A stretch of DNA of 64,000 nucleotides from Siphonodentalium dalli (Eukaryota; Mollusca; Scaphopoda; Gadilida; Siphonodentaliidae): NCBI GenBank assembly GCA_032622095.1, contig CP136061.1, positions 253,217,582 through 253,281,581 on the forward strand, in the 5' to 3' direction. The notes below the pieces were generated by a model that saw only the letters and a list, made by a program, of their open reading frames with translations, had not been told where the DNA came from and searched no databases. Positions 21,086-32,433 of the stretch are shown piece after piece. The position numbers and the translations under genes were made by a program. Within the stretch, counting starts at the first letter, position 1, and every line of letters begins with the position of its first letter.

Positions 21086-22990
21086 ATGGAAGAATCCTTC
21101 AACGAAGAATCAGGCTCAACGTCTCAGACAACGAGTGGTCAATAATCGGACTCGGACAAACGATTCAGACATGTGTGTGCATATTGTGCAAATTCCTTCA
21201 ACATGAAAAAGCAGGAGAATACACATACAAATTCACAACCACTCCCGTGTGGTGATGATGGCCAAAAGTTTAATGAGAAACATTTGTTGGTTGCACATCG
21301 TGCAAAGCACGGTGGTGGATCTAAATTTGAATGCGACAAATGGTTACGTAGCGTTTTTCCGAAGACCCATAACTCCGAATGTCCGATTCTCCGAAGGTCA
21401 GATTCTCCGACGCCCCGATTCTCCGAAAGCCCATAACTCCGAAGTGCCGATTCTCCGAAATCCCATAACTCCGAAGACCCATAACTCCGAAAGCCCATAA
21501 CTCCGAAGGCCTATAATTCCGAAAGCCCATAACTCCGAAGGCCTATAACTCCGAACGCCCATAACTCCGAAGGTCTATAACTCCGAAGGGCCGATTCTCC
21601 GAAGGTCCGATTCTCCGAAGATCATGTTTTATCGCTTATTAAATAGTGTACAGTCCAGTGGCGGAGTCAATGGGGCCCATGTGTAACATGCGGCATGTGA
21701 AGAATCAAATGGTTCTACGAGTGACTTTTGGGGGTAAAATGGTGCTCTAATACCGTTTGGAATTTCACAATTCTTAGAGTGTATTGATAAGTATGGAATG
21801 CGCGTATGGTTATATTTTGTATGGAACATGTATATGTAGATAATATATCCCCCCCCCCCTGGAATCCGGAATCCAGCTTCAAATTTACCATGGAATCCGG
21901 CGTCCAGCTTCAAATTGACACTGGAATCCGGCATACGGGTCCAAAATGGGTGGAATCCGGCGTACGAAAAGGGGGGAAGGGCCCCTCATATATTGGAAAC
22001 GTTAACTATGTATTATAATAAGGTGATATATACACCATCAGTAGTGTGCGACAAGCCTTAATTTTCCACAGAATGCTTAAATTTAGTAAAGAAATACAAT
22101 TATTTTGCCACAATGTACGTCTTAATACAATTAACATGATTAAAATGTGCACATCTGACTGCATTGGGGTGATTTGATGCAATCAGGTTCATTTTATATA
22201 TGAAAAAGGACAAGTTCTTCCCCGTTCACCCCTGTACATTTTACTCTGGCATCTCATGGGCCAACGTAATGTTATAGTATACGGTGTATAGTCAGTGGCG
22301 GGCCAGGATTCCCATTTAGGTGGGGGGGGGGGGGTAGGAAAATTTTGAATATTTTGATGCCTCATGAACGATTTCCGGGCGTTTACATGACATTGGACAT
22401 GTTTTGGTAGGGGCCCATATTGTCTGAAATAGCAAGTAGAGGTTTAATAGGGGCAGTAGGAATTTTGGGACCCCTTGGCTTCGCCACTGGACTGTACACT
22501 ATTTAGTAAACGATAATACCCCGATAAAACAAAATCTTCGGAGAATCGGACCTTCGGAGAATCGGACCTTCGGAGTTATGGGCCGTCGGAGAATCGGGCC
22601 TTCGGAGTTATAGATCTTCGGAGAATCGGCCCTTCGGAGTTATAGGTCTTCTGAGTTATAGGTCTTCGGAATATCGGCCCTTCGATGTTATGGGCTTTCG
22701 GAGAATCGGATCTTCGGAGTTATGGGCCGTCGGAGAATCGGATCTTCGGAGTTATGGGCCGTCGGAGAATCGGGTCTTCGGAGTTGTGGGCCTTCGTAGT
22801 AATAGGTCTTCGGAAAATCGGTCTGACACCCGACAAATGGCCCAAATTGTTTTTCTCGCAAGTATACGCTTTGAATCACCATATAGAAAGTCACCATATT
22901 GGAAAGTGGCACACATGTGATAAATGCCGTTCTGTATTTACCAGGAAGGATACCTTAAGAAATCACACGAAAGCCGTACACGACAATTAA
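21086..22990 (+). pseudogene. C2H2 zinc-finger pseudogene split by a transposon
   Basis: The left part (from ATG 21086) has an in-frame TAA at 21143, a degenerate finger (HVCAYCANSF), and a finger start FECDKW at 21325-21343. A 1,487-bp element then interrupts. The right part resumes at 22831 with PKLFFSQVYALNHH and HHIGKWHTCDKC, then TRKDTLRNHTKAVHDN and a stop at 22988. Across the insertion the frame is consistent and gives one finger with the second Cys changed to Trp, then one intact C-x2-C-x12-H-x4-H finger. The stop, the lost Cys and the insertion make it a pseudogene. Its parent may be a DNA-binding transcription factor. Confidence 0.72.
21344..22830. mobile_element. Foldback element with minisatellite arms, 10-bp TSD
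   Basis: The flanks CGACAAATGG (21334-21343) and CGACAAATGG (22831-22840) are identical. Each arm is an array of 16-bp units, about 16 on the left (21357-21617) and 18 inverted on the right (22530-22825). Inside these lies a non-repetitive inverted piece (AATAGTGTACAGTCCAGTGG on the left, its inverse near 22480-22505). A 9-10 bp duplication with long tandem-repeat TIRs is reminiscent of Mutator-type foldback elements; this class assignment is an inference. Short ORFs within are repeat translations. Confidence 0.85.
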
Positions 22991-23301
22991 GGACGTCCTT
23001 CATCGATGCTGCAGCTGCGGGAAAGTATATATCTGGCGTGCAGCCCTGTCTGCACACGTTGACATGTGTCACTAACTGACAACGGACCTATAGATACAGT
23101 ATTATGCGTGGAAAAACTACAAACATTTATGTTGTTATTATGTTTTGAAGATTGGAATTTATCTTTTTAAGAGTCAATATATATATGTTGTGCGTTACTG
23201 AATAAAGAGGCAGGGTCTACTTTGTTTATACTTCGATGGTCGATCTTTATTCAATAACAGGGAAGTTGTCACAAAAATACCATAGCCTGTAATTGTATAA
23301 T

Positions 23302-23508
23302 CCTTGTCACTGAGTCGAGACCATCAATCCAGACCCGTTCTGTTGTTTTAGTGCTACAGGTCAAAGTTCTGGAGTAGCATTCCATATATTGAATTCATGA
23401 ACATTCAGATGGCATGCTACTCCAGAACTTTGACAGTATATACATGTACGTAGCACTAAACGGAACGGGACTGGATGGATCCAATATGGCCGCGACTCAG
23501 TGCCAAGG
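23302..23508. mobile_element. MITE, ~207 bp
   Basis: Inverted arms: CCTTGTCACTGAGTCG ... TTTTAGTGCTAC ... TCAAAGTTCTGGAGTAGCAT pair with ATGCTACTCCAGAACTTTGA ... GTAGCACTAAA ... CGACTCAGTGCCAAGG. The right part of the ORF at 23414-23614 lies in it and is not a gene. Confidence 0.82.
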
Positions 23509-24408
23509 CTTGTTGTATATATCAATGCACATTGGAAATATATCGTGCCTTACGGAGAACGAAATAAGCCTTAGAAGAATTCACGAATTTCAGAGTAAGC
23601 ATTCTTTCCGATGAGTTGGGGTAAACAGGAAGGGCAACAGATATTATACATATCGTGTGTTTATTCTTTATATATCTGAAAGTTTAATCCCCGCCTGATG
23701 TCTGCAAATATTTTTTATTCCTGCATCAGTGGCACAGTGAAATTCTCTCACAGGAAATGGGTTTCTCGCTGGCTCCTCTGGCTGTGACACTTTTCCACTT
23801 TTAAGTTTTCGTTTGAGATGTGTGCGCTATCTTAAATCGAGTTGATTATCCCTGCAGTGGAGTGTCATAACCATGCTTTAAATTATACAGTATGTCTATT
23901 AATTGTAACCAAGGCATCAGTTTTAAGAAGAATGCCATGTGACATTCGACTAGAGCTTCAATTGATTCACCAAACATACAATATCATGGAACATTACCAA
24001 TTTGGGACCAAAATATCTTAGTGTGGAGTTTATATTTGAGCACACATCGTTGTGGTGTTTGGAGTGGTTTGTTATGCATATCTAATCGAGCATTAACCGG
24101 TAATTTTTCATGAAATATATCTACCTATTTTACCACGCATTCCCCTGTAGATTATCTCAATGTCGGGGTCAAATATGACTTTTTATGAGGAAATTATATA
24201 ATTAGTTTTCTGCATGTTTCACTATTTCAATTTCGAACCTATTACAATACAAAATATAACGTACCAGTCGTCAAACAAATATTATGGGTGGTATGGTTTT
24301 CCGAAACATGATACACTGGTATCCATCTCAATGAACAGTTTTCTCTCTCAATTTATTTACCAGAATATGAAAGAAAAGATATTTTTCGTGTTCTCCAAAT
24401 TAAATATA
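23509..24408. other. Intergenic, nothing recognised
   Basis: AT-rich; no domain, splice-linked ORF or repeat structure seen. Confidence 0.35.
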
Positions 24409-24567
24409 GGTTATCACCACCATGCGTGTTTCTGAGAACCGTATTCAAGTCGAGCTGCCTTCTCTGGGCAGTCTATCGACGAGTCCGTAGGACGAGTCGA
24501 TAGGCAGCCCAGAGAAGGCAGCGAGACTTGAATACGGATCTCGGAAACATACAGGGTGATGATAACC
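24409..24567. mobile_element. Hairpin MITE, 159 bp
   Basis: GGTTATCACCACCATGCGTG ... ATTCAAGTCGAGCTGCCTTC pairs with GAAGGCAGCGAGACTTGAAT ... GGGTGATGATAACC; loop near 24488. Confidence 0.85.
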
Positions 24568-25608
24568 AATTTATCTTACAATTCGTCCCATAAAAATGCA
24601 ATAAAACTCAATTTAAAACAGGAACTATTTTATTACGCGCAACACACAACGTACACAATTCTCAGCACGCGACGTTGTGATAAGTCAAATTCTGAGAAAT
24701 ACACGTCACTATTCAATTTCACTTTGGCTGGAATCCGATTCAATGAAGCGGCGACGATATTTTCGTTTCATATATGTTCGACATAATTGTCACTTTTAAC
24801 AGGAAAATTGTATTATTTTATGGTGCAATCTCCTTGGATAGTGATAGTGTTGGCGAGAGGCATTGTCGGAGATGACTGTCCATTCAAAGTTTTGGTGAAT
24901 TTTGAACTTTCCGACACTTCGACAATCGAGTTCTGACTCGCACTAAAATAACCCATTAAAGTTAAACTTCATTTAGAGGAAATGCAATAAATCACGGACT
25001 TTTCGTAAGTATTCTGTTTTATATCCTTAACATAAGATAAAATTAATTTGATTTTCCCTTCTGTATTTTATCGAATAAAAAATGCGTTCAGTAGCTTTGG
25101 TCAAGACCGTACTGAATTACGGGGAATTCCCTACTTCGCTAAAATAGAAATTGTCAAAATAGTCCGTATTCGTGCGCGCTGTAAACAATGTGTAAACTTC
25201 GTTACTTTTTCGATTTCCAAACATTTTTGGGTGGTTATTTTGAGCTTTTTGGACACTGTCTCCACATTTTGTCAACTTTATTGAACTAATTATTGATTAT
25301 TTTACATTCGTAGCACACGAGCATATTATTTTACGACTTTTAGTTGGTTATTTAGACGTTTTGTTTTGAAAACAAGCCAGTTGTCGAAACACACGTGCCC
25401 CAGCTGTTGCCATCCACGATATCCTTGTTGCCATCCAGGATAAAAGATCGGAAACCGCCTATATATATAGGCGCCTTCGCGTGTATTTTGTGAAATATAG
25501 CTATATATTGTAAGATAAAGGTCATTATTAGGCAAGTGACATCACGTCATTTATATTAACAGCTAAGTACTGACTGTGGTGTAGAATTCTGATAAGACAC
25601 GACATCCA
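24568..25608. other. Intergenic, nothing recognised
   Basis: Short ORFs only (24556-24786, 25048-25284, 25326-25535 minus), none with a recognisable motif or splice partner. Confidence 0.35.
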
Positions 25609-25612
25609 TGTA

Positions 25613-26475
25613 GGGGAGACCCGGGCAAAGCGGATCGCCCGGGCAAAGCCGATCACCTTTATTATTTCAATACTATAGCAATGTATTCCGATTCTATCCG
25701 TATTTTAGAATAAGATAGTTTTATGTTTGGTTAGTTTTTATACATTTCCACAGAGAACTAGGTATGCTAAAATTTTGTAGCCCATTAGAACATTTTCGTC
25801 GACATTTTACGATTTTACCAAATTTGTAATCATTGTGCGTTTGCGCATATCTATTGCGCATGTCGATGGTCACATACCCATCTACCCGAATAAATGTTGT
25901 CGGTGTCAGGCAATATATATATGTGGAATAAGACAATATGTCAATTTGCTATATTTGATAGGTAATACGCCTGACTGTAAAAAGGTGTGACCTGGGCAAA
26001 GCGGATCATTCATAACATGACTAACTTCCGGTACACATGCGTAGATTAAGTGAATTTGGACAATTTTAGTCCGATGCACATGTATCGACAAAACTCGTGC
26101 CTTGTCTGAGCATGACCATAATTGGAAAACTTGAGCGTTTGAAAACACGCGGTATTAATTATTTGGGATAAATATGTATTATTGTAATAAATAAAACTAA
26201 AAAGCACATAAATAGTTGAAAATTATTGCATTTTCAGAAGGATTCGTTTGATAATCCGCTTTGCCCGATGTGGTTATCCGATTTGCCCAACGGCCGGGCA
26301 AAGCGGATCAAAATAAAAAATCACCATAGCAACCAAACCAATAGATGTATCTTATTGCATCATCCGTCAAATGTTATGCCATCATGATTAGAAACTGACA
26401 GTGCTAATAATTCGGATTGCCGGTTGCATTTTGTATAAGAAACCCTTACGTGATCCGCTTTGCCCGGGTCACCCC
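25613..26475. mobile_element. TA-flanked TIR element with repeated end motif
   Basis: Ends GGGGAGACCCGGGCAAAGCG (left) and GGGGTGACCCGGGCAAAGCG (right, reverse complement), with TA at both outer edges (25611-25612, 26476-26477). The motif GGGCAAAGCGGATC recurs in both orientations near 25623, 25640, 25990, 26258, 26272 and 26293, as well as at the right end. TA duplication fits a Tc1/mariner/pogo-type mobiliser. No transposase seen. Confidence 0.82.
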
Positions 26476-27093
26476 TACATACCTGAGCCGGATCGCAGAT
26501 ACATCTAGCACATCTGCAATGTCTTGAGAACTGGATGAAGATGACAGCTTTCGATTATGGCCATTTGTATTAGTATATCACGATTTTCCTCAACACCACA
26601 AAGTCTAGATATCATCTTCACCATCATCGTGTATTTCATCTACCCCATCATTACGTATTGCTATTCGCCGTAACCAGGCAACATTCTACACCGTCATAAA
26701 CATTCATCTGCACCGCCAACAATGGTTGTTTATATTGAGGTAAATTCAACCGATTTTGAAGGTGATCATGCGAAGTAACTTAATCCTGTGTATCTAGAAC
26801 CATCAAATATACACTCCGGTGACGTTTCATGGCCATTAACAACATCCTGACCGAATAATACGGTAAAATAGCAATTTAATTCCACCTCAAATGCTAGCAA
26901 TTTCATGAATGTGGGATTCGAACCTGTTTCTAACAGTAACAGTGAAGAAAAAGGTCAATTATTATGCATCCCGCTAACCGCCAATTTATAGCCAGTAAAG
27001 TTGCGGAAATGTGCGGTTACTACTGTCCGAAATACTGTCTGATAGGCACAAATACTGTCTGATAGGCACAATTTTGTCTACCACATATATATA

Positions 27094-27128
<35 letters not shown>

Positions 27129-27613
27129 GTATACATGCATTGAAGTTTCCAGGTCAGTGTGTAATGAGGTTATGCTATATACATAGGCCTATAGGTCTCA
27201 CTGGGTGGTCAAATTGCATACTGCTAAATGGAAAGCCTAAAGCATCGATGGAGTGGACAGATACAGTACCGGTAAGGCGGTAACCCTGTATCAGAAGCTG
27301 ATAGGTGCACATAAAATACTAGTATAAGGTGTATGGATCCAATTTTACAAATACAAATTAAACATATCCCCTTCATTTCCACTTTAAGCTATTACATGAA
27401 CACGAAATCCACGACATCCGTGACTTTAACCCAAAATTTCAAATTGCTCTACAATAATTGACATCCATTTTTTTAATGTGCACAAGTTTTTTTTTCTTTT
27501 TTTCTGGTGTTTGCGCAAACTTGATACACAAGGCCTTAAAATTTCTCACAGAAAGCTGGGTGGGCACAAATTTCAAGCATATAATGCATTACTGCATTTT
27601 TTATTTTTCTCAG
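26476..27613. other. Intergenic with AT microsatellite
   Basis: Contains an (AT)n run at about 27083-27125 and a short duplication (AATACTGTCTGATAGGCACA at 27031 and 27050). A tRNA-like fragment (GGTTCGAATCCCACA on the minus strand near 26907-26921) may be a SINE remnant, but no complete cloverleaf is visible. Confidence 0.4.
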
Positions 27614-27644
27614 ATAAGATGAGGTCAGTAATTTTGTTCCACAT

Positions 27645-27783
27645 ATGGCACGGGGCGTCATGTGCCCCGCGAGAATCGGTTCGAAATCTGCAGACGACCC
27701 AGCGCGAAATCGCACGTGTCTCGGCGCCCTTCCGGTCACAAATGTCAGGGTCGACTCCAAACTTGAATTAACCAGCGACAAAG
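27645..27783 (+). CDS. Candidate first exon, unknown protein
   Basis: A GC-rich island in AT-rich DNA. Preceded by a strong acceptor-like tract (TTTTTTATTTTTCTCAG ending 27613) with an in-frame stop just after it, so ATG 27645 would be the start. The open frame runs from MARGVMCPARIGSKSADD to DSKLELTSDK and ends with donor GTGAGT in phase 1. The exon-like segment at 28673-28841 begins in the compatible phase. Protein family not recognised. The other frames are also open, which lowers confidence. Confidence 0.4.
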
Positions 27784-28399
27784 GTGAGTTAATGCAGAAT
27801 ATAACATACAATGCATACTCCACAATGATTACTAGTATCGAATCAGTAGCTTTTATGGAGTATTATGCGTTAAGATTTGTTTATTTTACATGTTTACAAC
27901 AGTCATTATTTCCAAGTGCATTTTCAATGGAATATTCCACCAATTTCCACGAGTGATTAACCGCAATTCTGGAAGCTATACGCTTGAGTATACCGTTGCT
28001 CAATGTTAGATACATACATTTCCTAGCTCCCAAACCACAAGTAAGTTTAGTATTATACTTGTATGCGACAAAAAATGAATCTTAAAATGACCCGAACATG
28101 TCACGGTTCCCTTCCGGTCAACTGTTAGCATTTGGGTTCGCATCGGTTTGATCATGCCCCAGTTCCGAATCTGCACGTATTTAGTTTTCGCATTATTTTC
28201 GTGCTCGTTGGAGACTTATCACGCATATTTTATTTCCATATTTACTAGTAATGACTAGCACCACATATAACACTATTTATACGGCGATATCTTGTTAAAT
28301 GCACCTTGCTAGGAGACATCGAAGCACGAACTATTATTTTATTTAAAAGGATGTCGTTTTTATGTGTAAACAATAAGTGGGAATACATATACACACCTA

Positions 28400-29372
28400 A
28401 CATTGATCCGATATCACTCGTGTTGCGTACACGTCGCTAAAATCATAATAGGCCTACTGTCTACATTATATAATGTATCGTCTCAAACTTACACAAGTTT
28501 GTTTCTGTTATCTGACCGAATAATGGTTGTTTATGCCTGTTCGGTGGCTTCATATACATGTCCACGCATACACCATGCATATTGCATAGCAGGATTTAAA
28601 TTCATTTAACTTGACAAATCTGACACCCAAGTAGTGGTGGACTTTTACGGTTGCAGTTATTCAACATTACAGTCAATGAATCTTACAACGTGCGAGCTCC
28701 ATCCTCACTAGATTCGGAAAACTTCTTCTCGGAGTTTCAGGAGTTAGACCCGAAAGGCTCCGGAGTCCTGTTGTCTGATGACATACCCAAAGCGCTGGGT
28801 GCTGCGAGTTACATATTGCGTGCCCGAGTAGATCCAGATAGGTGTGTATATTACTAATTATTACATGATTGTCCCTATATATATCAGTTCAATAAACCCA
28901 TTCTGTAAATGTTGGTACGCAACATGTTGCGTAACATGAAAAAGTGCCCTATATGCATATTCATTCGCACACGCGTTCATTTGTGATCGTAATAGTGTGA
29001 GGTATAAGACGAAACATTAATTTCCCATTGTAGCTCATTTGTGTACAAGAGTTAATTTAAATTTATCATGTTTAAGTTGATTAATTGCAACTATATTCCC
29101 CGACCAAATCACCCACCACTTCAATTCCTACAGAAGCCATTGTGTTCATGAGTGCATTATGCACTGTTATCATCACTTTTTATGTAATTTAATACAGTTT
29201 TCGATCATGTAATAAATAGAATATCCAACTCGTCCCCAGTTTATATACAAATTTACAAAACTCGTCCAGCAAATTAGGTATGGACCTCGCCAAAAGGCTC
29301 GGTCCATACCTAATTTGCTGAACTCGTTTTGTAAATTTGTTGTACGCAACACGAGTGATATCGGATCAATGT
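28400..29372. mobile_element. TIR element inserted in left palindrome arm
   Basis: 973 bp with 30-bp ends ACATTGATCCGATATCACTC... and its inverse, flanked by TA. The opposite arm (near 34828-34833) keeps the empty site with one extra A. A second internal palindrome (AAATTTACAAAACTCGT...GGTATGGAC against GTCCATACC...ACGAGTTT...) lies at 29247-29340. It carries the exon-like segment 28673-28841. Confidence 0.8.
28673..28841 (+). CDS. Candidate exon with EF-hand-like loop
   Basis: Acceptor CAACATTACAG, entry phase 1, donor GTGTGT after phase 2. Encodes VNESYNVRAPSSLDSENFF followed by SEFQELDPKGSGVLLSDDIP and a short tail. DPKGSGVLLSDD resembles a degenerate EF-hand calcium loop (Asp at 1, Gly at 6, hydrophobic at 8, acidic at 12). 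It lies entirely inside a TIR element (28400-29372), so it may be a captured exon. No next exon was found to the right. Function not assigned. Confidence 0.4.
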
Positions 29373-30159
29373 TATAGTCCAGGAGATATTGGTCGACCTC
29401 TGCACCCCCCCCCCCCCCCCAGGACTCAACTTCACCCGACTAATTTTCTTCCTTAAGGTCTCCTCTAATTTTTTTCAAAAAAAAGTGGCCGCAGAGACTC
29501 CAGACAAGATGGCGTCCATCATGGCGGCCATTTTCTTTTAATGCACCAGGTCTCTTTGATCGCCATTATAGTAAAGATGATAGCACATGTGGTGTTTTTT
29601 TCCGCTCGATTCGTTATGCTAATATACATCCCTTACAAATTAGTCAAAAATCCGACACCAGAATCCAATATGGCGGCCAATATGGCCGCCGAAATGTGAA
29701 AATATGCTATTTTTATGACATGTTACCACCTTTCGTTTGTCTCTGTGGGAAAATGTTAGAATTTTTGCGTCATGTTATACATGTATCATATAGAGGAGTC
29801 ATTGGCGAACACACGGGGACCATAATATGCATTCATTGTGGGATATTTTTGCCCGATATCACGTTTTCCCCAAATGCCGGTATCATAGGTCAAAGCCGAA
29901 TCTCCGTTAATAACGCGATGTTATGTTTCGAATCAATCAATGTTATTGCTATTATAGCAACACACATGCAAATATATTTGCAGGAGATACTCGAGATAGG
30001 ATTCCTCTTATACCTGAGTTGAGGAATATTTACCCAAATCCAAGATGGCGGCCAAAATGGCGGCCAAAAATATCCATGAGCATTATTGTCATGACAACTC
30101 CACACCTGCTTACTATTGTAAGTTGGGATCACTTAGGCGAAGAACTTTCCTTGTACCAT

Positions 30160-31131
30160 ATCCATTACATGTTGATATGGAATAGTGATATGAAGTATTC
30201 ATTAGGGTTTGGCAATTGATACCCACAGCCAAGATCGCTGCTAAATTGGCGGCTAGAAATTGAAAAGAAATCGATATTTTCACATATTAATTTCAACTTT
30301 TTGTCATAATATCGGTATGTATGGTCGAAACTGTACATAAACCATCTGCTAGTTCAACTTAAAGGTATAAAAACGCACAACATAGCTCGTATTCTTCTGG
30401 AAAGATGAAAAACCACCAAGATGGCGGCCAAATCCAAGATGGCGGCCAAAATGGCCACCAGAAATAAAAAATGGCCGAAAATCGCTGATTTTAACATCAA
30501 TGAGCATTATTGTCATGACAACTCCACACCTGCTTACTATTGTAAGTTGGGATCACTTAGGCGAAGAACTTTCCTTGTACCATATCCAAACAAAAGTCCC
30601 CCAAATCCAAAATGGCGCCCACAATGGCGGACAGATTTTGAAAAATCACCGAAATTCCCTCATATTCACATCATTGGGCTTTATTGTCGAGACAACTCCA
30701 TCCGTGCGTACAGTTGAGTTGGAAATACTGAGGTGAAGTAATTACCTTACATCTCATGCAAGAAATGGTTTTCCAAATTGAAGATGGCGGCCAAAATGGC
30801 GACCGAAATTTGAAAACAAGTCTACATTCCTTTACTTTCTTACGATGGGCGTTATTGTTTCGCGATTTCTATCCAGCATTACATGTTGATATGGAATAGT
30901 GATATGAAGTATTCATTAGGGTTTGGCAATTGATGCCCACAGCCAAGATCGCTGCTAAATTGGCGGCTAGAAATTGAAAAGAAATCGATATTTTCACATA
31001 TTAATTTCAACTTTTTGTCATAATATCGGTATGTATGGTCGAAACTGTACATAAACCATCTGCTAGTTCAACTTAAAGGTATAAAAACGCACAACATAGC
31101 TCGTATTCTTCTGGAAAGATGAAAAACCACC
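30160..31131. repeat. Direct duplication inside the left arm
   Basis: A 255-bp block (from ATTACATGTTGATATGGAAT to GAAAGATGAAAAACCACCA) occurs at 30160-30419 and 30877-31131 with almost no change. A second block (GAGCATTATTGTCATGACAA...) occurs at 30075 and 30505. The left arm therefore reads A-B-A-C-B, whereas the right arm is A-C-B. Confidence 0.88.
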
Positions 31132-32274
31132 ATTAATATCGCGATGTGGCATTTCGAAATCCAGTCTCCACTTAGCACCGATAATGGCCGAAAGCGAGGT
31201 GCGCCGAATAGTTATATCAGAAAAATTACCTGATAACAGATTCTGATTTGCCACGTCACGTCCATAATTATCTGGACCAGCTTCCATTTCTTTGTCTGAT
31301 AAATATAGGTCGCTCACACCGACAAATTATTCACCACTTCCTGGGAGTAGGGTCCCTCTAATCATAACGTTTCAAACAATTCATTTTCCGGTGTCTAGCT
31401 TACGATTTTAAATATTTGCTAAATATGATATTTGTGCGTCATCTTGAACTAGGAAGGTACATGGTCGATGAGTATACAAGCTTACAGAAGGTCATCTCTA
31501 TGTATGTGTTTCATACCCCATGGGATAACGACATGTACACCTGGCGAACCAGTTAGCTAGTCACTTCTCAATAGATGGTTTATCAACTCACAAACTCAGC
31601 GAACGCATTGGCATATGTGGACAACTTCGACAGTGTTTCGAAGGTTGCTAGCTGTCTCATTCCCTTGGACAGATGTCTATCTGCTAAGGAGAAGACCCTA
31701 GTGTACAGACTACCCACACTTCTTGACCATTATCCGAAGCAAACTGTGTGACGCCCCGCAGTTGTCTCGTCGAATATCTCCCAGCAGAGAAGAACAATTC
31801 TCGCGGTGCTAGTTTGTGGACATGCGCCATGATACTGGGAATGAAATGGGCCACTGTATACACCACCCCTACACCTGGTGCATGTTTAAGATATCGAATG
31901 GCATGCGTGTTGGTTTTATTTGGTGTGGTAAGATTGTATTTCCACATCCGTTTCGAAGCCTTTCTGATTCAACTACGTACACTTTTGCCTGGATAATACT
32001 ATGCTAGCCTCCCTCAAAACAGTCGGATGGACTAAAGGATAATGTCTTAAAAGCATGAATGTATGCGTGTTTTGTTATCCTCTCTCGGGGTTAGGGTCAG
32101 TATGTGGGCGATATTATTAAAGAAAATGTCAGGAACTGTGGTGCATTTATTTCGCTATGTATTTAAAGAACAATATACAGTCTCGATGGCAATGGCTGTG
32201 GACGTTGGGGAACGCGACCGTTATGATCATATAGCTTTATATATATAACTTTAGAATATAGTAGTTAATGTCTC

Positions 32275-32433
32275 ATGCAGGAAAATGGTCGCATTGGTGA
32301 TGTTACCAAGAAATCACTTGGTGTACCAACGTTTGTTGAACTGAATGCAAGAGCTCATCAATGTAACATTCCTCTGGATGTTCTTCGCGTTGAACATTTA
32401 ACCCTTTTGTTGGTGGCATTTGTACATTCTTGA
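32275..32433 (+). pseudogene. Coding-like relic at the palindrome centre
   Basis: A 52-codon open frame (MQENGRIGDVTKKSLGVP, VELNARAHQCNIPLDVLR) with protein-like composition, ending in TGA. It is not recognised. It is near the palindrome centre, and the flanking arms at 31684-31947 (minus) and 32667-32954 (plus) retain matching peptide fragments (HKLAP), so the palindrome may once have carried a gene. Confidence 0.3.

Noticed and set aside
26905-26995. tRNA gene on the minus strand
   Set aside because: A T-arm-like GGTTCGAATCC is present, but no acceptor stem or anticodon arm can be drawn; at most a SINE remnant.
27536-27823. Minus-strand ORF over the 27.6-kb GC island
   Set aside because: The plus strand has acceptor, donor and a compatible following exon; the minus strand has none.
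29696-30022. 108-residue ORF and its mirror at 34310-34609
   Set aside because: The two arms of the giant palindrome encode matching peptides, but with no family motif and with ATGGCGGCC repeats in the same region; treated as repeat translation.
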